A stretch of 64,000 nucleotides of DNA from Kitasatospora sp. A2-31 (GTDB lineage: Bacteria > Actinomycetota > Actinomycetes > Streptomycetales > Streptomycetaceae): NCBI RefSeq assembly GCF_022288725.1, contig NZ_JAKNTA010000005.1, positions 646,457 to 710,456 of the forward strand, given 5' to 3'. Shown here in pieces: positions 11,328-19,834 of the stretch. Position 1 is the stretch's first letter. Each line of letters opens with the position of its first letter. The notes beneath the pieces were generated by a model. The model ran no database searches. It was not told the DNA's origin and was given only the letters and a program-made list of their open reading frames with translations. The position numbers were made by a program, and so were the translations under genes.

Positions 11328-12841
11328 CGATCGATCAGGCAATCACGGGCCGACTGTACGGGGTCGGGCTCGGCCCGGGCGATCCGTCCCTGGTCACCGT
11401 CCGCGCCGCCGAACTCATCGGCAAGGCCGACGTGGTGGCGTACCACAGCGCCCGGCACGGCCGCTCGATCGCCCGGTCCATCGCCGAGCGGTACCTGACG
11501 GGCGGTCAGATCGAGGAGAAGCTGGTCTACCCGGTCACGGTCGAGACCACCGACCACCCGGGCGGCTACCGGGGCGCCCTCGACGACTTCTACGAGGAGG
11601 CCGCCGCCCGGCTGGCCGCCCACCTGGACGCCGGCCGCGACGTCGTCGTGCTGGCCGAGGGGGACCCGTTCTTCTACGGCTCCTACCAGCACATGCACAA
11701 GCGCCTGGCGCACCGCTACCCGACCGAGGTGGTCCCCGGCGTCACCTCCGTCAGCGCCGCCGCGGCCCGGCTCGGCCAGCCGCTCACCGAGGCCGAGGAG
11801 ACGCTCACGATCATCCCGGGCACCCTGCCCGAGGAGGAGCTGACGGCCCGGATCGCCTCCGCCGACTCCGCCGTGATCATGAAACTGGGCCGGACCTTCC
11901 CGGCCGTCCGCCGCGCCCTGGAGCGGGCCGGCCGGCTGGAGGACGCCCGGTACGTCGAGCGCGCCTTCATGGACGGCGAGCGCACCGCGTCGCTGGCCGA
12001 GGTGGACGCGCAGACCGTGCCGTACTTCTCGGTGGCCGTGCTGCCCAGCAAGGTCGCGCCGCTGGAGCCGCAGGTGCGGCTCGCCGACGGGACGGGCAGC
12101 GTCACCGTCATCGGCACCGGCCCGGCCGGCCCGCTCTGGCTCACCCCCGAGGCGCGCGGCGCCCTCGCCGCCGCCACCGACCTGGTCGGCTACACCACCT
12201 ACCTGGACCGGGTGCCCGTCCGGCCCGGCCAGCAGCGGCACGGCTCCGACAACAAGGTGGAGTCCGAGCGTGCCGAGTTCGCCCTCGACCTGGCCCGTCG
12301 CGGCCACCGGGTCGCGGTGGTCTCCTCCGGCGACCCGGGCGTGTTCGCGATGGCGACCGCCGTCCTGGAGGTGGCCTGCGAGGAGGCCTACCGGGACGTC
12401 CCGGTCCGGATCGTGCCCGGGATGACCGCCGCCCACGCGGCCGCCTCCCGCGCCGGGGCCCCGCTCGGTCACGACTACGCGGTGGTCTCGCTCTCCGACC
12501 GGCTCAAGCCCTGGGACGTGGTGGCCGCGCGGCTGCGCGCGGCCGCCGGGGCGGACCTGGTGCTCGCCCTCTACAACCCCGGCTCGCAGTCCCGCACCAC
12601 CCAGGTCGGCCGCGCCCGGGACCTCCTGCTGGAGTACCGCGCGCCGGAGACCCCGGTGGTCATGGCCCGGGACGTCGGCGGACCGACCGAGCGGGTCCGC
12701 ACGGTCCGCCTCGGCGACCTCGACCCCACCCAGGTCGACATGCGGACCATCCTGCTGATCGGCTCCTCCCAGACCCGGGCCGTCGAACGCGGCAACGCCA
12801 CCGAGGTCGTCTGGACGCCGCGCCGCTACCCGGAGGCGTGA
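11324..12841 (+). CDS. cobIJ: Fused precorrin-2 C20-methyltransferase / precorrin-3B C17-methyltransferase
   Basis: 505 residues with two SAM-dependent tetrapyrrole methylase domains. The first (about 8-245, CobI) starts YGVGLGPGDPSLVTVRAAE and methylates precorrin-2 at C20. The second (about 255-500, CobJ) starts VTVIGTGPAGPLWLTPEA and methylates C17 with ring contraction. Both have the N-terminal GxGPGD/GxGPAG loop and the later GDP[FG] motif (AEGDPFFYGS; SSGDPGVFAM). The fusion is frequent in actinobacteria. GTG 11324 overlaps the cobH stop. A terminator-like hairpin follows at 12847-12880. Confidence 0.95.
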   Translation: MTIDQAITGRLYGVGLGPGDPSLVTVRAAELIGKADVVAYHSARHGRSIARSIAERYLTGGQIEEKLVYPVTVETTDHPGGYRGALDDFYEEAAARLAAHLDAGRDVVVLAEGDPFFYGSYQHMHKRLAHRYPTEVVPGVTSVSAAAARLGQPLTEAEETLTIIPGTLPEEELTARIASADSAVIMKLGRTFPAVRRALERAGRLEDARYVERAFMDGERTASLAEVDAQTVPYFSVAVLPSKVAPLEPQVRLADGTGSVTVIGTGPAGPLWLTPEARGALAAATDLVGYTTYLDRVPVRPGQQRHGSDNKVESERAEFALDLARRGHRVAVVSSGDPGVFAMATAVLEVACEEAYRDVPVRIVPGMTAAHAAASRAGAPLGHDYAVVSLSDRLKPWDVVAARLRAAAGADLVLALYNPGSQSRTTQVGRARDLLLEYRAPETPVVMARDVGGPTERVRTVRLGDLDPTQVDMRTILLIGSSQTRAVERGNATEVVWTPRRYPEA

Positions 12842-12846
12842 GCCCG

Positions 12847-12880
12847 GGGGCGGGTCGCGGCCGTCGGCCCGACCCGCCCC
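12847..12880 (+). terminator. Hairpin after cobIJ
   Basis: An 11-bp perfect stem (GGGGCGGGTCG with CGACCCGCCCC) encloses a 12-base loop, beginning 6 bases after the cobIJ stop. It probably separates cobGHIJ from cbiD. No T-run, as is usual in high-GC actinomycetes. Confidence 0.6.
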
Positions 12881-12952
12881 GGCCGGGTCGGTGCCCGGCT
12901 GGGCGGGGAGAATGGGGGCGTCCGGGAACAGGGTGTGTGGCGAGGAGCGGGC

Positions 12953-14092
12953 GTGAGCGAGGTCGGTGGTCGGGCCGGGCAGCTGCGGAGCAGCGGGCTG
13001 CGGCACGGATGGACGACCGGGGCGTGCGCGACCGCCGCGACCAGGGCGGCGTACCAGGCGCTGCTGACCGGGGAGTTCCCCGACCCGGTGGTGATCACGC
13101 TGCCCAAGGGCCAGCAGCCCGCCTTCGCCCTGGCCGCCGAGCGGCTGGCGGACGGGCCCGGCGGCCCGCGCGCGACGGCCGGGGTGGTGAAGGACGCCGG
13201 GGACGACCCGGACGTCACGCACGGCGCGCTGATCCGCTCCACGGTCTGGGCGGGGGAGCCCGGCTCCGGGGTGGTCTTCCGGGCCGGGCCCGGGGTCGGC
13301 ACGGTGACCAAGGCCGGCCTGCCGCTGCCCGTCGGCGAGCCCGCCATCAACCCGGTGCCCCGGCAGATGATGCGGGACGCGGTGGCGGAGGTGGCCGCGG
13401 CGTTCGGCGCGACCGGGGACGTGGTGGTGGAGATCTCGGTGGACCACGGCGAGGAGATCGCCCGCTCCACCTGGAACCCCCGGCTGGGCATCCTCGGCGG
13501 TCTCTCCATCCTCGGCACCACCGGCATCGTCGTCCCCTACTCCTGCTCGGCCTGGATCGACTCCATCCGGCGCGGGGTCGACGTGGCCCGCGCCGCCGGG
13601 CGCACCCACGTCGCCGGTTGCACCGGCTCCACCTCGGAGAAGGTCGCGGTCGCCGAGTACGGTCTGCCCGAGGACGCGCTGCTGGACATGGGCGACTTCG
13701 CCGGCGCCGTCCTGAAGTACCTCAAGCGCCACCCGGTGCCCCGCCTCACCATCGCGGGCGGCTTCGCCAAGCTCTCCAAGCTCGCCGCCGGGCACCTCGA
13801 CCTGCACTCGGCGCGCTCCCAGGTGGACAAGGGCTTCCTGGCGGAGCTGGCCCGCCAGGGCGGCGCCGGCCCCGAGTTGGTGCAGGCCGTGGCCGCCGCC
13901 AACACCGCGTTGGAGGCCATCCAGCTCTGCCGGGCAGCCGGCGTGCCGCTCGGCGACCTGGTCGCCGAGGCGGCCCGGGCCACCGCGCTGGGTGTGCTGG
14001 TCGGTTCACCGGTCGCGGTGGACGTCATCTGCATCGACCGGGCCGGCACCGTCGTGGGCCGGGCGGAGCCGCGGGGGCCCGCCCCGGCCTGA
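12953..14092 (+). CDS. cbiD: Cobalt-precorrin-5B C1-methyltransferase (CbiD)
   Basis: 379 residues. The CbiD N-terminal signature is clear: LRHGWTTGACATAATRAAYQ. Further family stretches are GGLSILGTTGIVVPYS and AGGFAKLSKLAAGHLDLHS. CbiD methylates C1 of the corrin precursor, a step done by CobF in the classical aerobic pathway. I chose GTG 12953, which follows GAGGAGCGG; GTG 12935 would add six residues. It is transcribed after cobIJ but behind a hairpin, so it may have its own promoter. It sits beside the oxygen-dependent cobG, an unusual mixture discussed in the findings. Confidence 0.93.
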   Translation: MSEVGGRAGQLRSSGLRHGWTTGACATAATRAAYQALLTGEFPDPVVITLPKGQQPAFALAAERLADGPGGPRATAGVVKDAGDDPDVTHGALIRSTVWAGEPGSGVVFRAGPGVGTVTKAGLPLPVGEPAINPVPRQMMRDAVAEVAAAFGATGDVVVEISVDHGEEIARSTWNPRLGILGGLSILGTTGIVVPYSCSAWIDSIRRGVDVARAAGRTHVAGCTGSTSEKVAVAEYGLPEDALLDMGDFAGAVLKYLKRHPVPRLTIAGGFAKLSKLAAGHLDLHSARSQVDKGFLAELARQGGAGPELVQAVAAANTALEAIQLCRAAGVPLGDLVAEAARATALGVLVGSPVAVDVICIDRAGTVVGRAEPRGPAPA

Positions 14093-14199
14093 CGTCCCCG
14101 CTCCCGGCTGCGAACCGTCGCCATGATGTGAAGATCTGACGTCCATACGGGGTGAGAAACGGACAAATGCGGCGCCGCGCCCACCTTTGATTCTGGTGC

Positions 14200-14217
14200 T
14201 ATCTCAGCCATGAGATA
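14200..14217. promoter_or_regulatory. Perfect palindrome at the start of the HTH-MurA gene
   Basis: Seven-base arms TATCTCA and TGAGATA flank the spacer GCCA. The last A of the right arm is the first base of the ATG at 14217. The position suits an autoregulatory operator for the gene's own HTH domain. This is inferred from position and symmetry only. Confidence 0.55.
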
Positions 14218-15758
14218 TGGTCTGCCGGGTGACAGGCGACTACCTCACCCGTATCGGCACCCTCATCCGTACCGCGCGTCAGCACCGTGGTTGGTCCCAG
14301 GCCCAGCTCGGCGAGGCCCTCGGCACCAGCCAGAGCGCGGTCAACCGCATCGAGCAGGGCAAGCAGAACGTCAGCCTTGAGATGATCGCGCGCATCGGCG
14401 AAGCGCTGGACAGTGAGATCGTCTCGCTCGGCTACGCCGGTCCGATGCACCTGCGGGTCGCCGGCGGCACCCGGCTCTCCGGCGCGATCGACGTCCGCAG
14501 CAGCAAGAACGCGTGCGTGGCGATCCTCTGCGCCTCGCTGCTGACCACCGGCCGCACCACCATCCGGCAGGTCGCCCGGATCGAAGAGGTCTACCGCATC
14601 CTCGAGGTGCTCACCAGCATCGGCGTCAAGAGCCGTTGGACCAACGACGGCCGCGACCTCGAACTCACCCCGCCCGCCGAGCTCGACCTCGCGGCGATGG
14701 ACGTCGAGGCCGCCCGCCGCACCCGCAGCGTGCTGATGTTCCTCGGCCCGCTGATGCACCGCGCCGACAAGTTCGCCATCCCGTACGCCGGCGGCTGCGA
14801 CCTCGGCACCCGGACCGTCCAGCCCCACCTCACCGCGCTGCGCCGGTTCGGCCTGGAGGTCGCCACCACCAGCGGTGCCTACCACGCCTCGGTCGAGCCC
14901 GGCGCCCCGATGGACCGGCCGATCGTGCTGACCGAGCGCGGCGACACCGTGACCGAGAACGCCCTGCTCGCCGCCGCCCGGCACGACGGTGTCAGCGTCA
15001 TCCGCAACGCCAGCCCCAACTACATGGTCCAGGACCTCTGCTTCTTCCTGGAGCGGCTGGGCGTCAGGATCGAGGGCATCGGTACCACCACCCTCACCGT
15101 GCACGGCGTGCCCGAGATCACCTGCGACGTCGACTACACCCCGGCCGAGGACCCGGTGGAGGCGATGAGCCTGCTCGCCGCCGCCGTCGTCACCTCCTCC
15201 GAGCTGACCATCCGCCGGGTGCCGATCGAGTTCCTGGAGATCGAGCTGGCCGTGCTGGAGGGCATGGGCCTCGACTACGACCGGACCTCGGAGTACCGCG
15301 CCCACAACGGCCACACCCGGCTGGTCGACCTCACCGTGCGCCCGTCCAAGCTGACCGCACCGATCGACACCATCCACCCGATGCCCTTCCCGGGCATCAA
15401 CATCGACAACGTGCCGTTCTTCGCCGCGATCGCGGCCGCCGCCCACGGCACCACGATGATCCACGACTGGGTCTACGACAACCGCGCCATCTACCTCACC
15501 GAACTCACCCGGCTCGGCGCGGACATCAAGCTGCTCGACCCGCACCGCGTCCTGATCCAGGGCCCGACCCGCTGGCGCGCCGCCGAGATGGTCTGCCCCC
15601 CGGCACTGCGCCCGGCCGTGGTCATCCTGCTCGCGATGCTCGCCGCCAAGGGCACCTCGGTGCTGCGCAACGTGTACGTCATCAACCGCGGCTACGAGGA
15701 CCTCGCCGAGCGCCTCAACTCGATCGGCGCCCAGATCGAGACCTTCCGCGACATCTGA
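14217..15758 (+). CDS. XRE-type HTH fused to a MurA-like enolpyruvyl transferase
   Basis: 513 residues (509 if GTG 14229 is used). Residues ~8-65 are an XRE/Cro helix-turn-helix (RGWSQAQLGEALGTSQSAVN, RIEQGKQNVSLEMIARIGEA). From about 78 the rest is a full UDP-N-acetylglucosamine 1-carboxyvinyltransferase fold: LysAsn pair in RSSKNACVA, active-site cysteine loop AGGCDLGTRTVQPH, and the C-terminal VINRGYEDLAERLNSIGA. Catalytic residues look intact, so it could make enolpyruvyl-UDP-GlcNAc for peptidoglycan or be a sensor of that substrate. A palindrome overlaps the start codon. The housekeeping murA is presumably elsewhere. Confidence 0.9.
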   Translation: MVCRVTGDYLTRIGTLIRTARQHRGWSQAQLGEALGTSQSAVNRIEQGKQNVSLEMIARIGEALDSEIVSLGYAGPMHLRVAGGTRLSGAIDVRSSKNACVAILCASLLTTGRTTIRQVARIEEVYRILEVLTSIGVKSRWTNDGRDLELTPPAELDLAAMDVEAARRTRSVLMFLGPLMHRADKFAIPYAGGCDLGTRTVQPHLTALRRFGLEVATTSGAYHASVEPGAPMDRPIVLTERGDTVTENALLAAARHDGVSVIRNASPNYMVQDLCFFLERLGVRIEGIGTTTLTVHGVPEITCDVDYTPAEDPVEAMSLLAAAVVTSSELTIRRVPIEFLEIELAVLEGMGLDYDRTSEYRAHNGHTRLVDLTVRPSKLTAPIDTIHPMPFPGINIDNVPFFAAIAAAAHGTTMIHDWVYDNRAIYLTELTRLGADIKLLDPHRVLIQGPTRWRAAEMVCPPALRPAVVILLAMLAAKGTSVLRNVYVINRGYEDLAERLNSIGAQIETFRDI

Positions 15759-15791
15759 CGGTCACTCGAATCCCTTCGCCGCCGGCCGGCC

Positions 15792-16298
15792 TCAGCCATC
15801 GAGGTCGGCCAGCAGCGCAGCTGTGCTCAGTCCGGCCGCCAGGTACTCCACGAACAGCCGGTTGTTCAGCGCCCACGGCGAACGCCGCTCGCGGACCAGC
15901 TCCACCGCCCGCTCGGCCTGGTGGCCGAGCTCGACCAGCGCCTGGGCGACCACCAGGCCGGAGCGGTTGCAGCCGGAGTGGCACCGCACCAGGACGCGCC
16001 GCCCCTGCCGGACCGCCTCCGCGGTGTACGCCGCCGCCTCCCCGACGGCCAGCAGTTGCCCGGCGGAGAGCGGCCCGTCCGGCACTTCGCGGACCAGGTG
16101 CTCCACCCCCGGCGCCGGTCCGTGCCCGGCCCGGGTGAACAGGCTGACCACCAGGTCGAACTCCCGCTCCACGACAACCGGTTCGAGCGGGCGGCGGGGT
16201 GGGGTGACGAAGTGCCCGCCCATCCAGAGCCCGGGCGTGATCTCGCTCCACCGCTCCGGGGGCCCGGGGGCGTCGTGATCCTTCTGGCGGGTCGGCAT
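15792..16298 (-). CDS. Dual-specificity/tyrosine-type protein phosphatase
   Basis: 168 residues. The CX5R active-site loop is visible at VRCHSGCNRSGLVVAQ (Cys-His-Ser-Gly-Cys-Asn-Arg-Ser), placing it with the dual-specificity/cysteine phosphatase superfamily. A likely general-acid aspartate is in the preceding REVPDGPLS segment. Start ATG 16298 follows GGAGAAG. It is convergent with the HTH-MurA gene (33-base gap) and runs in the same direction as the cobalamin block II genes upstream. The substrate is unknown; protein tyrosine/serine or phosphoinositide substrates are all possible. Confidence 0.82.
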   Translation of the reverse strand: MPTRQKDHDAPGPPERWSEITPGLWMGGHFVTPPRRPLEPVVVEREFDLVVSLFTRAGHGPAPGVEHLVREVPDGPLSAGQLLAVGEAAAYTAEAVRQGRRVLVRCHSGCNRSGLVVAQALVELGHQAERAVELVRERRSPWALNNRLFVEYLAAGLSTAALLADLDG

Positions 16299-16331
16299 CT
16301 CTTCTCCGTCGCTCGTTCAGGCCGGCCGGGG

Positions 16332-16835
16332 CTACTCGCCCGTCTCGCCGTCGAGGTGTTCGCGCAGCAGGTCGGCGTGGCCGTTGTGGCGGGCGTACTC
16401 CTCGATCATGTGGGTGAGGATCCAGCGCAGCGAGAAGGCCTCCTCGCCGTGGTGTCCGAGGGCGTCCAACGACTCAGCGGCGGCGACGAGTTCCCGGGCG
16501 TGGTCGCACTCGCCGCGCCAGACGGCGAACGCCTCCTGCGGATCGGCCGTGTCGACGTCGAACTCGGCGAAGCTGCCGTCCGGGTGCTTCCAGAAGCCCG
16601 GCCGTCCCTCGCCGTTGAAGGTGTTGCGGAACCAGCCGCGCTCGACCTCGGCGAGGTGGCGGACCAGCCCGAGCAGCGAGAGCTCGGACGGCGCCAGCAC
16701 CCGCGCCCGGAGCTGCTCGGTGGTCAGCCCGGCGCACTTCATGGCGAGGGTGTCCCGCTGGAAGTCCAGGAAGCTGGCCAGGGTGGCCCGTTCGTCGGCG
16801 GTCTGCTCGGTCCGGGTGCGGGGAAAGTCGCTCAT
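16332..16835 (-). CDS. DinB/DUF664-family protein (putative mycothiol-dependent transferase)
   Basis: 167 residues from ATG 16835; an in-frame start at 16871 would add a low-complexity PVPVPV stretch. The four-helix DinB fold is indicated by the metal-ligand histidines spaced through the protein (LVRHLAEVERGWFRN; LTHMIEEYARHNGHADLLRE), matching the DUF664 branch. In actinobacteria these proteins act as mycothiol S-transferases or are uncharacterised. Gap of 40 bases to cobK upstream in the same direction, so it may be read from the cobLMK transcript. The specific reaction is not known. Confidence 0.82.
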   Translation of the reverse strand: MSDFPRTRTEQTADERATLASFLDFQRDTLAMKCAGLTTEQLRARVLAPSELSLLGLVRHLAEVERGWFRNTFNGEGRPGFWKHPDGSFAEFDVDTADPQEAFAVWRGECDHARELVAAAESLDALGHHGEEAFSLRWILTHMIEEYARHNGHADLLREHLDGETGE

Positions 16836-16875
16836 CGGAGCATCGTGGCAGACCGGGACGGGAACCGGCACGTGA

Positions 16876-17640
16876 CTACCGCACGTCGCCGCCCGGCCCG
16901 TCGAGCCGGCGACTCAGCCAGGCCAGCGCCGCCGGGACGGACTCGGCGACCGGGACGCCGGCCGGTGCGGCCGGGCGCTGCACGACCACGACGGGAAGGC
17001 CGAGTTCGCGGGCGGCGGTGAGCTTGGGCGCGGTCGCGGCGCCGCCGCTGTCCTTGGTGACCAGGACGTCGATCCGGTGCTCGCGCAGCAACGCCCGCTC
17101 GCCGTCGAGGGTGAACGGGCCGCGGTCCAGCAGGACGTCCAGGGCGGTGGGCATCGGCGGTTCGGGCGGGTCGACCGAGCGGGCCAGGAAGTGCAGGCCG
17201 TCCAGGTGGGCGAAGGCACCGATGCCCTGCCGGCCGGTGGTGAGGAAGACCCGCCGGCCGAGCGCCGGCAGCGCGGCGGCGGCCGCGTCCAGGTCGGCCA
17301 CGGGGTGCCATTTGTCGCCGTCCACCGCGGTCCAGCCCGGACGGCGCAGTGCCAGCAGCGGCACGCCGGTCGCCGCGGCGGCCAGTGCGGCGTTGCCGGA
17401 GATGGCCGCGGCGAACGGATGGGTGGCGTCCACGACGGCGTCCGCCCGCTCGGCGCGCAGCCAGGCCGCCAGCCCGTCCGCCCCGCCGAAGCCGCCGATC
17501 CGGACCTCGCCGGCGGGCAGCCGGGGTTCGGCGACCCGCCCGGCGAGGGAGCTGGTGACCCGCAGCGGCGATCCGGCCAGCGCGGCGGCCAGCGCCCGCG
17601 CCTCGGTCGTCCCGCCGAGGATCAGCAGGTGTCGCGCCAT
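16876..17640 (-). CDS. cobK: Precorrin-6A reductase (CobK/CbiJ)
   Basis: 254 residues. It starts with the dinucleotide-binding sequence LLILGGTTEARALAAALA and contains the family stretches VVDATHPFAAAISGNAA, FLTTGRQGIGAF and VTKDSGGAATAPKL. CobK uses NADPH to reduce precorrin-6A to precorrin-6B. ATG 17640 overlaps the last base of the cobM stop (TGATG), so translation is coupled. Third gene of cobL-cobM-cobK. Confidence 0.94.
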   Translation of the reverse strand: MARHLLILGGTTEARALAAALAGSPLRVTSSLAGRVAEPRLPAGEVRIGGFGGADGLAAWLRAERADAVVDATHPFAAAISGNAALAAAATGVPLLALRRPGWTAVDGDKWHPVADLDAAAAALPALGRRVFLTTGRQGIGAFAHLDGLHFLARSVDPPEPPMPTALDVLLDRGPFTLDGERALLREHRIDVLVTKDSGGAATAPKLTAARELGLPVVVVQRPAAPAGVPVAESVPAALAWLSRRLDGPGGDVR

Positions 17641-18401
17641 CACGCCCCGCAGGGCTCGTGCGGCCGCTCGCGGTCCGCGGAGTAGAGGTGGCTGTCGCGG
17701 AACTGCTCGGCGGCGAGCGTCCTGCCGACGATGATCACGGCGGTACGGACGATACCCGCCTCCTTCACCTGCCCGGCGATGTCGGCGAGCGTGCCGCGCA
17801 GCACCAGCTCGTCGGGCCGGCTCGCCATCGCGACCACGGCGGCCGGGCACTCGACGCCGTAGTGCGGCAGCAGCTGCTCGACCACGTCGTCCACGTAGCC
17901 GGCGGCCAGGTGCAGCACCAGCAGGGCGCCGCTGCGACCGAGGGTGGCGAGGTCCTCGCCCTCCGGCATCGGGGTGGCGCGCTTGGCGATCCGGGTGAGG
18001 ATGACGGTCTGGCCGACGGTCGGCACGGTCAGTTCGCGCTTGAGCGCGGCCGCGGCCGCGGCGAACGCGGGCACGCCGGGGACGACCTCGTAGGGGACGC
18101 CGGCCGCGTCGAGCCGGCGCATCTGCTCGGCGACGGCGCTGAAGACCGACGGGTCGCCGGAGTGCAGCCGGGCCACGTCCTTGCCGTCGCGGTGGGCGGC
18201 GACCAGCTCGGCGGTGATGGCGTCCAGGTCCAGGTTGGCGGTGTCGACCAGCCGGGCGTCCGGCGGGCACTCGTCCAGCAGCTCGCGCGGCACCAGGCTG
18301 CCCGCGTAGAGGCAGACTTCGGCGCGGGCCAGCAGCCGCGCGCCGCGCAGGGTGATCAGGTCGGCGGCGCCCGGGCCGGCTCCGATGAAGTAGACGGTCA
18401 C
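17640..18401 (-). CDS. cobM: Precorrin-4 C11-methyltransferase (CobM/CbiF)
   Basis: 253 residues of the SAM-dependent tetrapyrrole methylase family. It begins VYFIGAGPGAADLITLRGA, with a later LHSGDPSVFSAVAEQMRR and the substrate-pocket segment RIAKRATPMPEGEDL. It methylates C11 of precorrin-4 to give precorrin-5. GTG 18401 overlaps the cobL stop as GTGA. The downstream stop overlaps the cobK ATG. Confidence 0.95.
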   Translation of the reverse strand: MTVYFIGAGPGAADLITLRGARLLARAEVCLYAGSLVPRELLDECPPDARLVDTANLDLDAITAELVAAHRDGKDVARLHSGDPSVFSAVAEQMRRLDAAGVPYEVVPGVPAFAAAAAALKRELTVPTVGQTVILTRIAKRATPMPEGEDLATLGRSGALLVLHLAAGYVDDVVEQLLPHYGVECPAAVVAMASRPDELVLRGTLADIAGQVKEAGIVRTAVIIVGRTLAAEQFRDSHLYSADRERPHEPCGA

Positions 18402-19651
18402 GAGGCGTTCTCCTGGAGGTCGTGCTGAGGGTCGTGGGGCTTGACGGCGGACCACTGGGTGACCGGCATCGCCTGCCGCCAGCCGGTGAAGCCGCCCACC
18501 GGGACGGCGTGCGCGGTGGCGATCCGCAGCAGCTCGCCGCCGTGGCGGCGGTACCACTCGGTGAGCAGGGCCTCGGACTCCAGCGTCACGGTGTTGGCGA
18601 CCAGCCGGCCGCCCGCCGGCAGCGCGGCCCAGCAGGCCTCCAGCAGGCCGGGCGCGGTGAGGCCGCCGCCGACGAAGACCGCGTCGGGGGCGGGGAGTCC
18701 GTCCAGTGCGGCCGGCGCTGAGCCGGTCACCACCTGCAGCCGGGGCACGCCGAGCGCGGCCGCGTTGCGGACGATCCGCTCGGCCCGGGAGCGGTCCCGC
18801 TCGACGCTGACGGCCCGGTTGTCGCGGTGGGCGCGCAGCCACTCGATCGCGATCGAGCCGGAGCCGCCGCCGACGTCCCAGAGCAGTTCGCCGGGTGCGG
18901 GGGCGAGCGTGGCGAGGGTGGCGGCGCGGACGTGGCGCTTGGTCAGCTGGCCGTCGCTCTCGTACGCGGCGTCGGGCAGGCCGGGCACGAGCGAGCCGCG
19001 GGGGCCGTCGGCGGGCAGCTCGACCGCGACGACGTTGAGCGGGTCGCCCGGCGGGTGCGGCCAGCCGTCCGCCGGACCCTCCGACTGCCGCTCGCCGGGC
19101 CCGCCGAGCTGCTCCAGCACCCGGAGCCGGGCGGCGCCGTGGCCCCGGGCGGTGAGCAGGGCGGCGACGGCGGCGGGGGTGCCGGCGTCGGCGCTGAGGA
19201 CGAGCAGCCGGCGCCCGGGGTGCAGGGCGAGCGCGAGGGTCTCCAGCGGCCGGCCGACCAGGCTGACCACCTCGGTGGCCTCCAGCGGCCAGCCGAGCCG
19301 GGCGCAGGCGTAGGAGACGGAGGACGGGTGCGGCAGGATGCGCAGCCGGTCGGCGCCGACCGTCTCGGCGAGGGTGCGGCCGATGCCGTGGAACATCGGG
19401 TCGCCGCTGGCCAGTACGGCGACGCGGCGGCCGGCGTGCTCGGCGAGCAGTCCCGGCACGGCCGGGCGCAGCGGGGACGGCCACGGCACCCGGGCGGCGG
19501 TCACCTCGTCCTCGGGGAGCAGCGCGAGCTGCCGCGGGCCGCCGATCACCACCTCGGCGGCGCGCAGGGTGGCGCGCGAGGTACCGGCGAGGCCGGGCCA
19601 GCCGTCGGCCCCGATCCCGACGACGGAGATCGGCGGGGGCAGCTCGGGCAC
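18398..19651 (-). CDS. cobL: Precorrin-6Y C5,15-methyltransferase, decarboxylating (CobL, CbiE+CbiT fusion)
   Basis: 417 residues. The N-terminal half (about 8-210) is a tetrapyrrole methylase of CbiE type, starting VVGIGADGWPGL with LASGDPMFHGIGRTL. The C-terminal half (about 230-400) is a CbiT-type methylase with the SAM-binding motif LLWDVGGGSGSIAIEWLR. The fused enzyme methylates C5 and C15 and decarboxylates the C12 acetate. The start is GTG 19651, preceded by GAGGAG about 7 bases upstream. It is first of the overlapped operon cobL-cobM-cobK. I see no B12 box in the 183-base gap upstream. Confidence 0.95.
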   Translation of the reverse strand: MPELPPPISVVGIGADGWPGLAGTSRATLRAAEVVIGGPRQLALLPEDEVTAARVPWPSPLRPAVPGLLAEHAGRRVAVLASGDPMFHGIGRTLAETVGADRLRILPHPSSVSYACARLGWPLEATEVVSLVGRPLETLALALHPGRRLLVLSADAGTPAAVAALLTARGHGAARLRVLEQLGGPGERQSEGPADGWPHPPGDPLNVVAVELPADGPRGSLVPGLPDAAYESDGQLTKRHVRAATLATLAPAPGELLWDVGGGSGSIAIEWLRAHRDNRAVSVERDRSRAERIVRNAAALGVPRLQVVTGSAPAALDGLPAPDAVFVGGGLTAPGLLEACWAALPAGGRLVANTVTLESEALLTEWYRRHGGELLRIATAHAVPVGGFTGWRQAMPVTQWSAVKPHDPQHDLQENAS

Positions 19652-19750
19652 CGGGAGGCTCCTCGGGGGTCGGCGAAGGTGGCCGGGGCAGCCTACCTGG
19701 CGGTGGACGGCCGCGGGCGGGTCAGGGTGCGTGCGTCCGCCGGCCCGGGG

Positions 19751-19810
19751 CCGCCGCTCTCCGGACCGCCGCTCGCCGGACCGCCGCTCGCCGGACCGCC
19801 GCTCGCCGGG
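19751..19810. repeat. Four tandem 15-bp repeats
   Basis: The unit CCGCCGCTCGCCGGA repeats at 19751, 19766, 19781 and 19796 with at most one change per copy. It lies in the 183-base gap between cobL and the GGCT-like gene. The 15-base period keeps any reading frame, but no conserved protein covers it. Confidence 0.85.
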
Positions 19811-19834
19811 CCCGGTGTGCCACCCGGCGGGCCG

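Noticed and set aside
19652..19834. A second B12 riboswitch upstream of cobL
   Set aside because: I looked for the B12 box and the GCCACTG block on the minus strand and found neither; the gap is mostly a 15-bp repeat.
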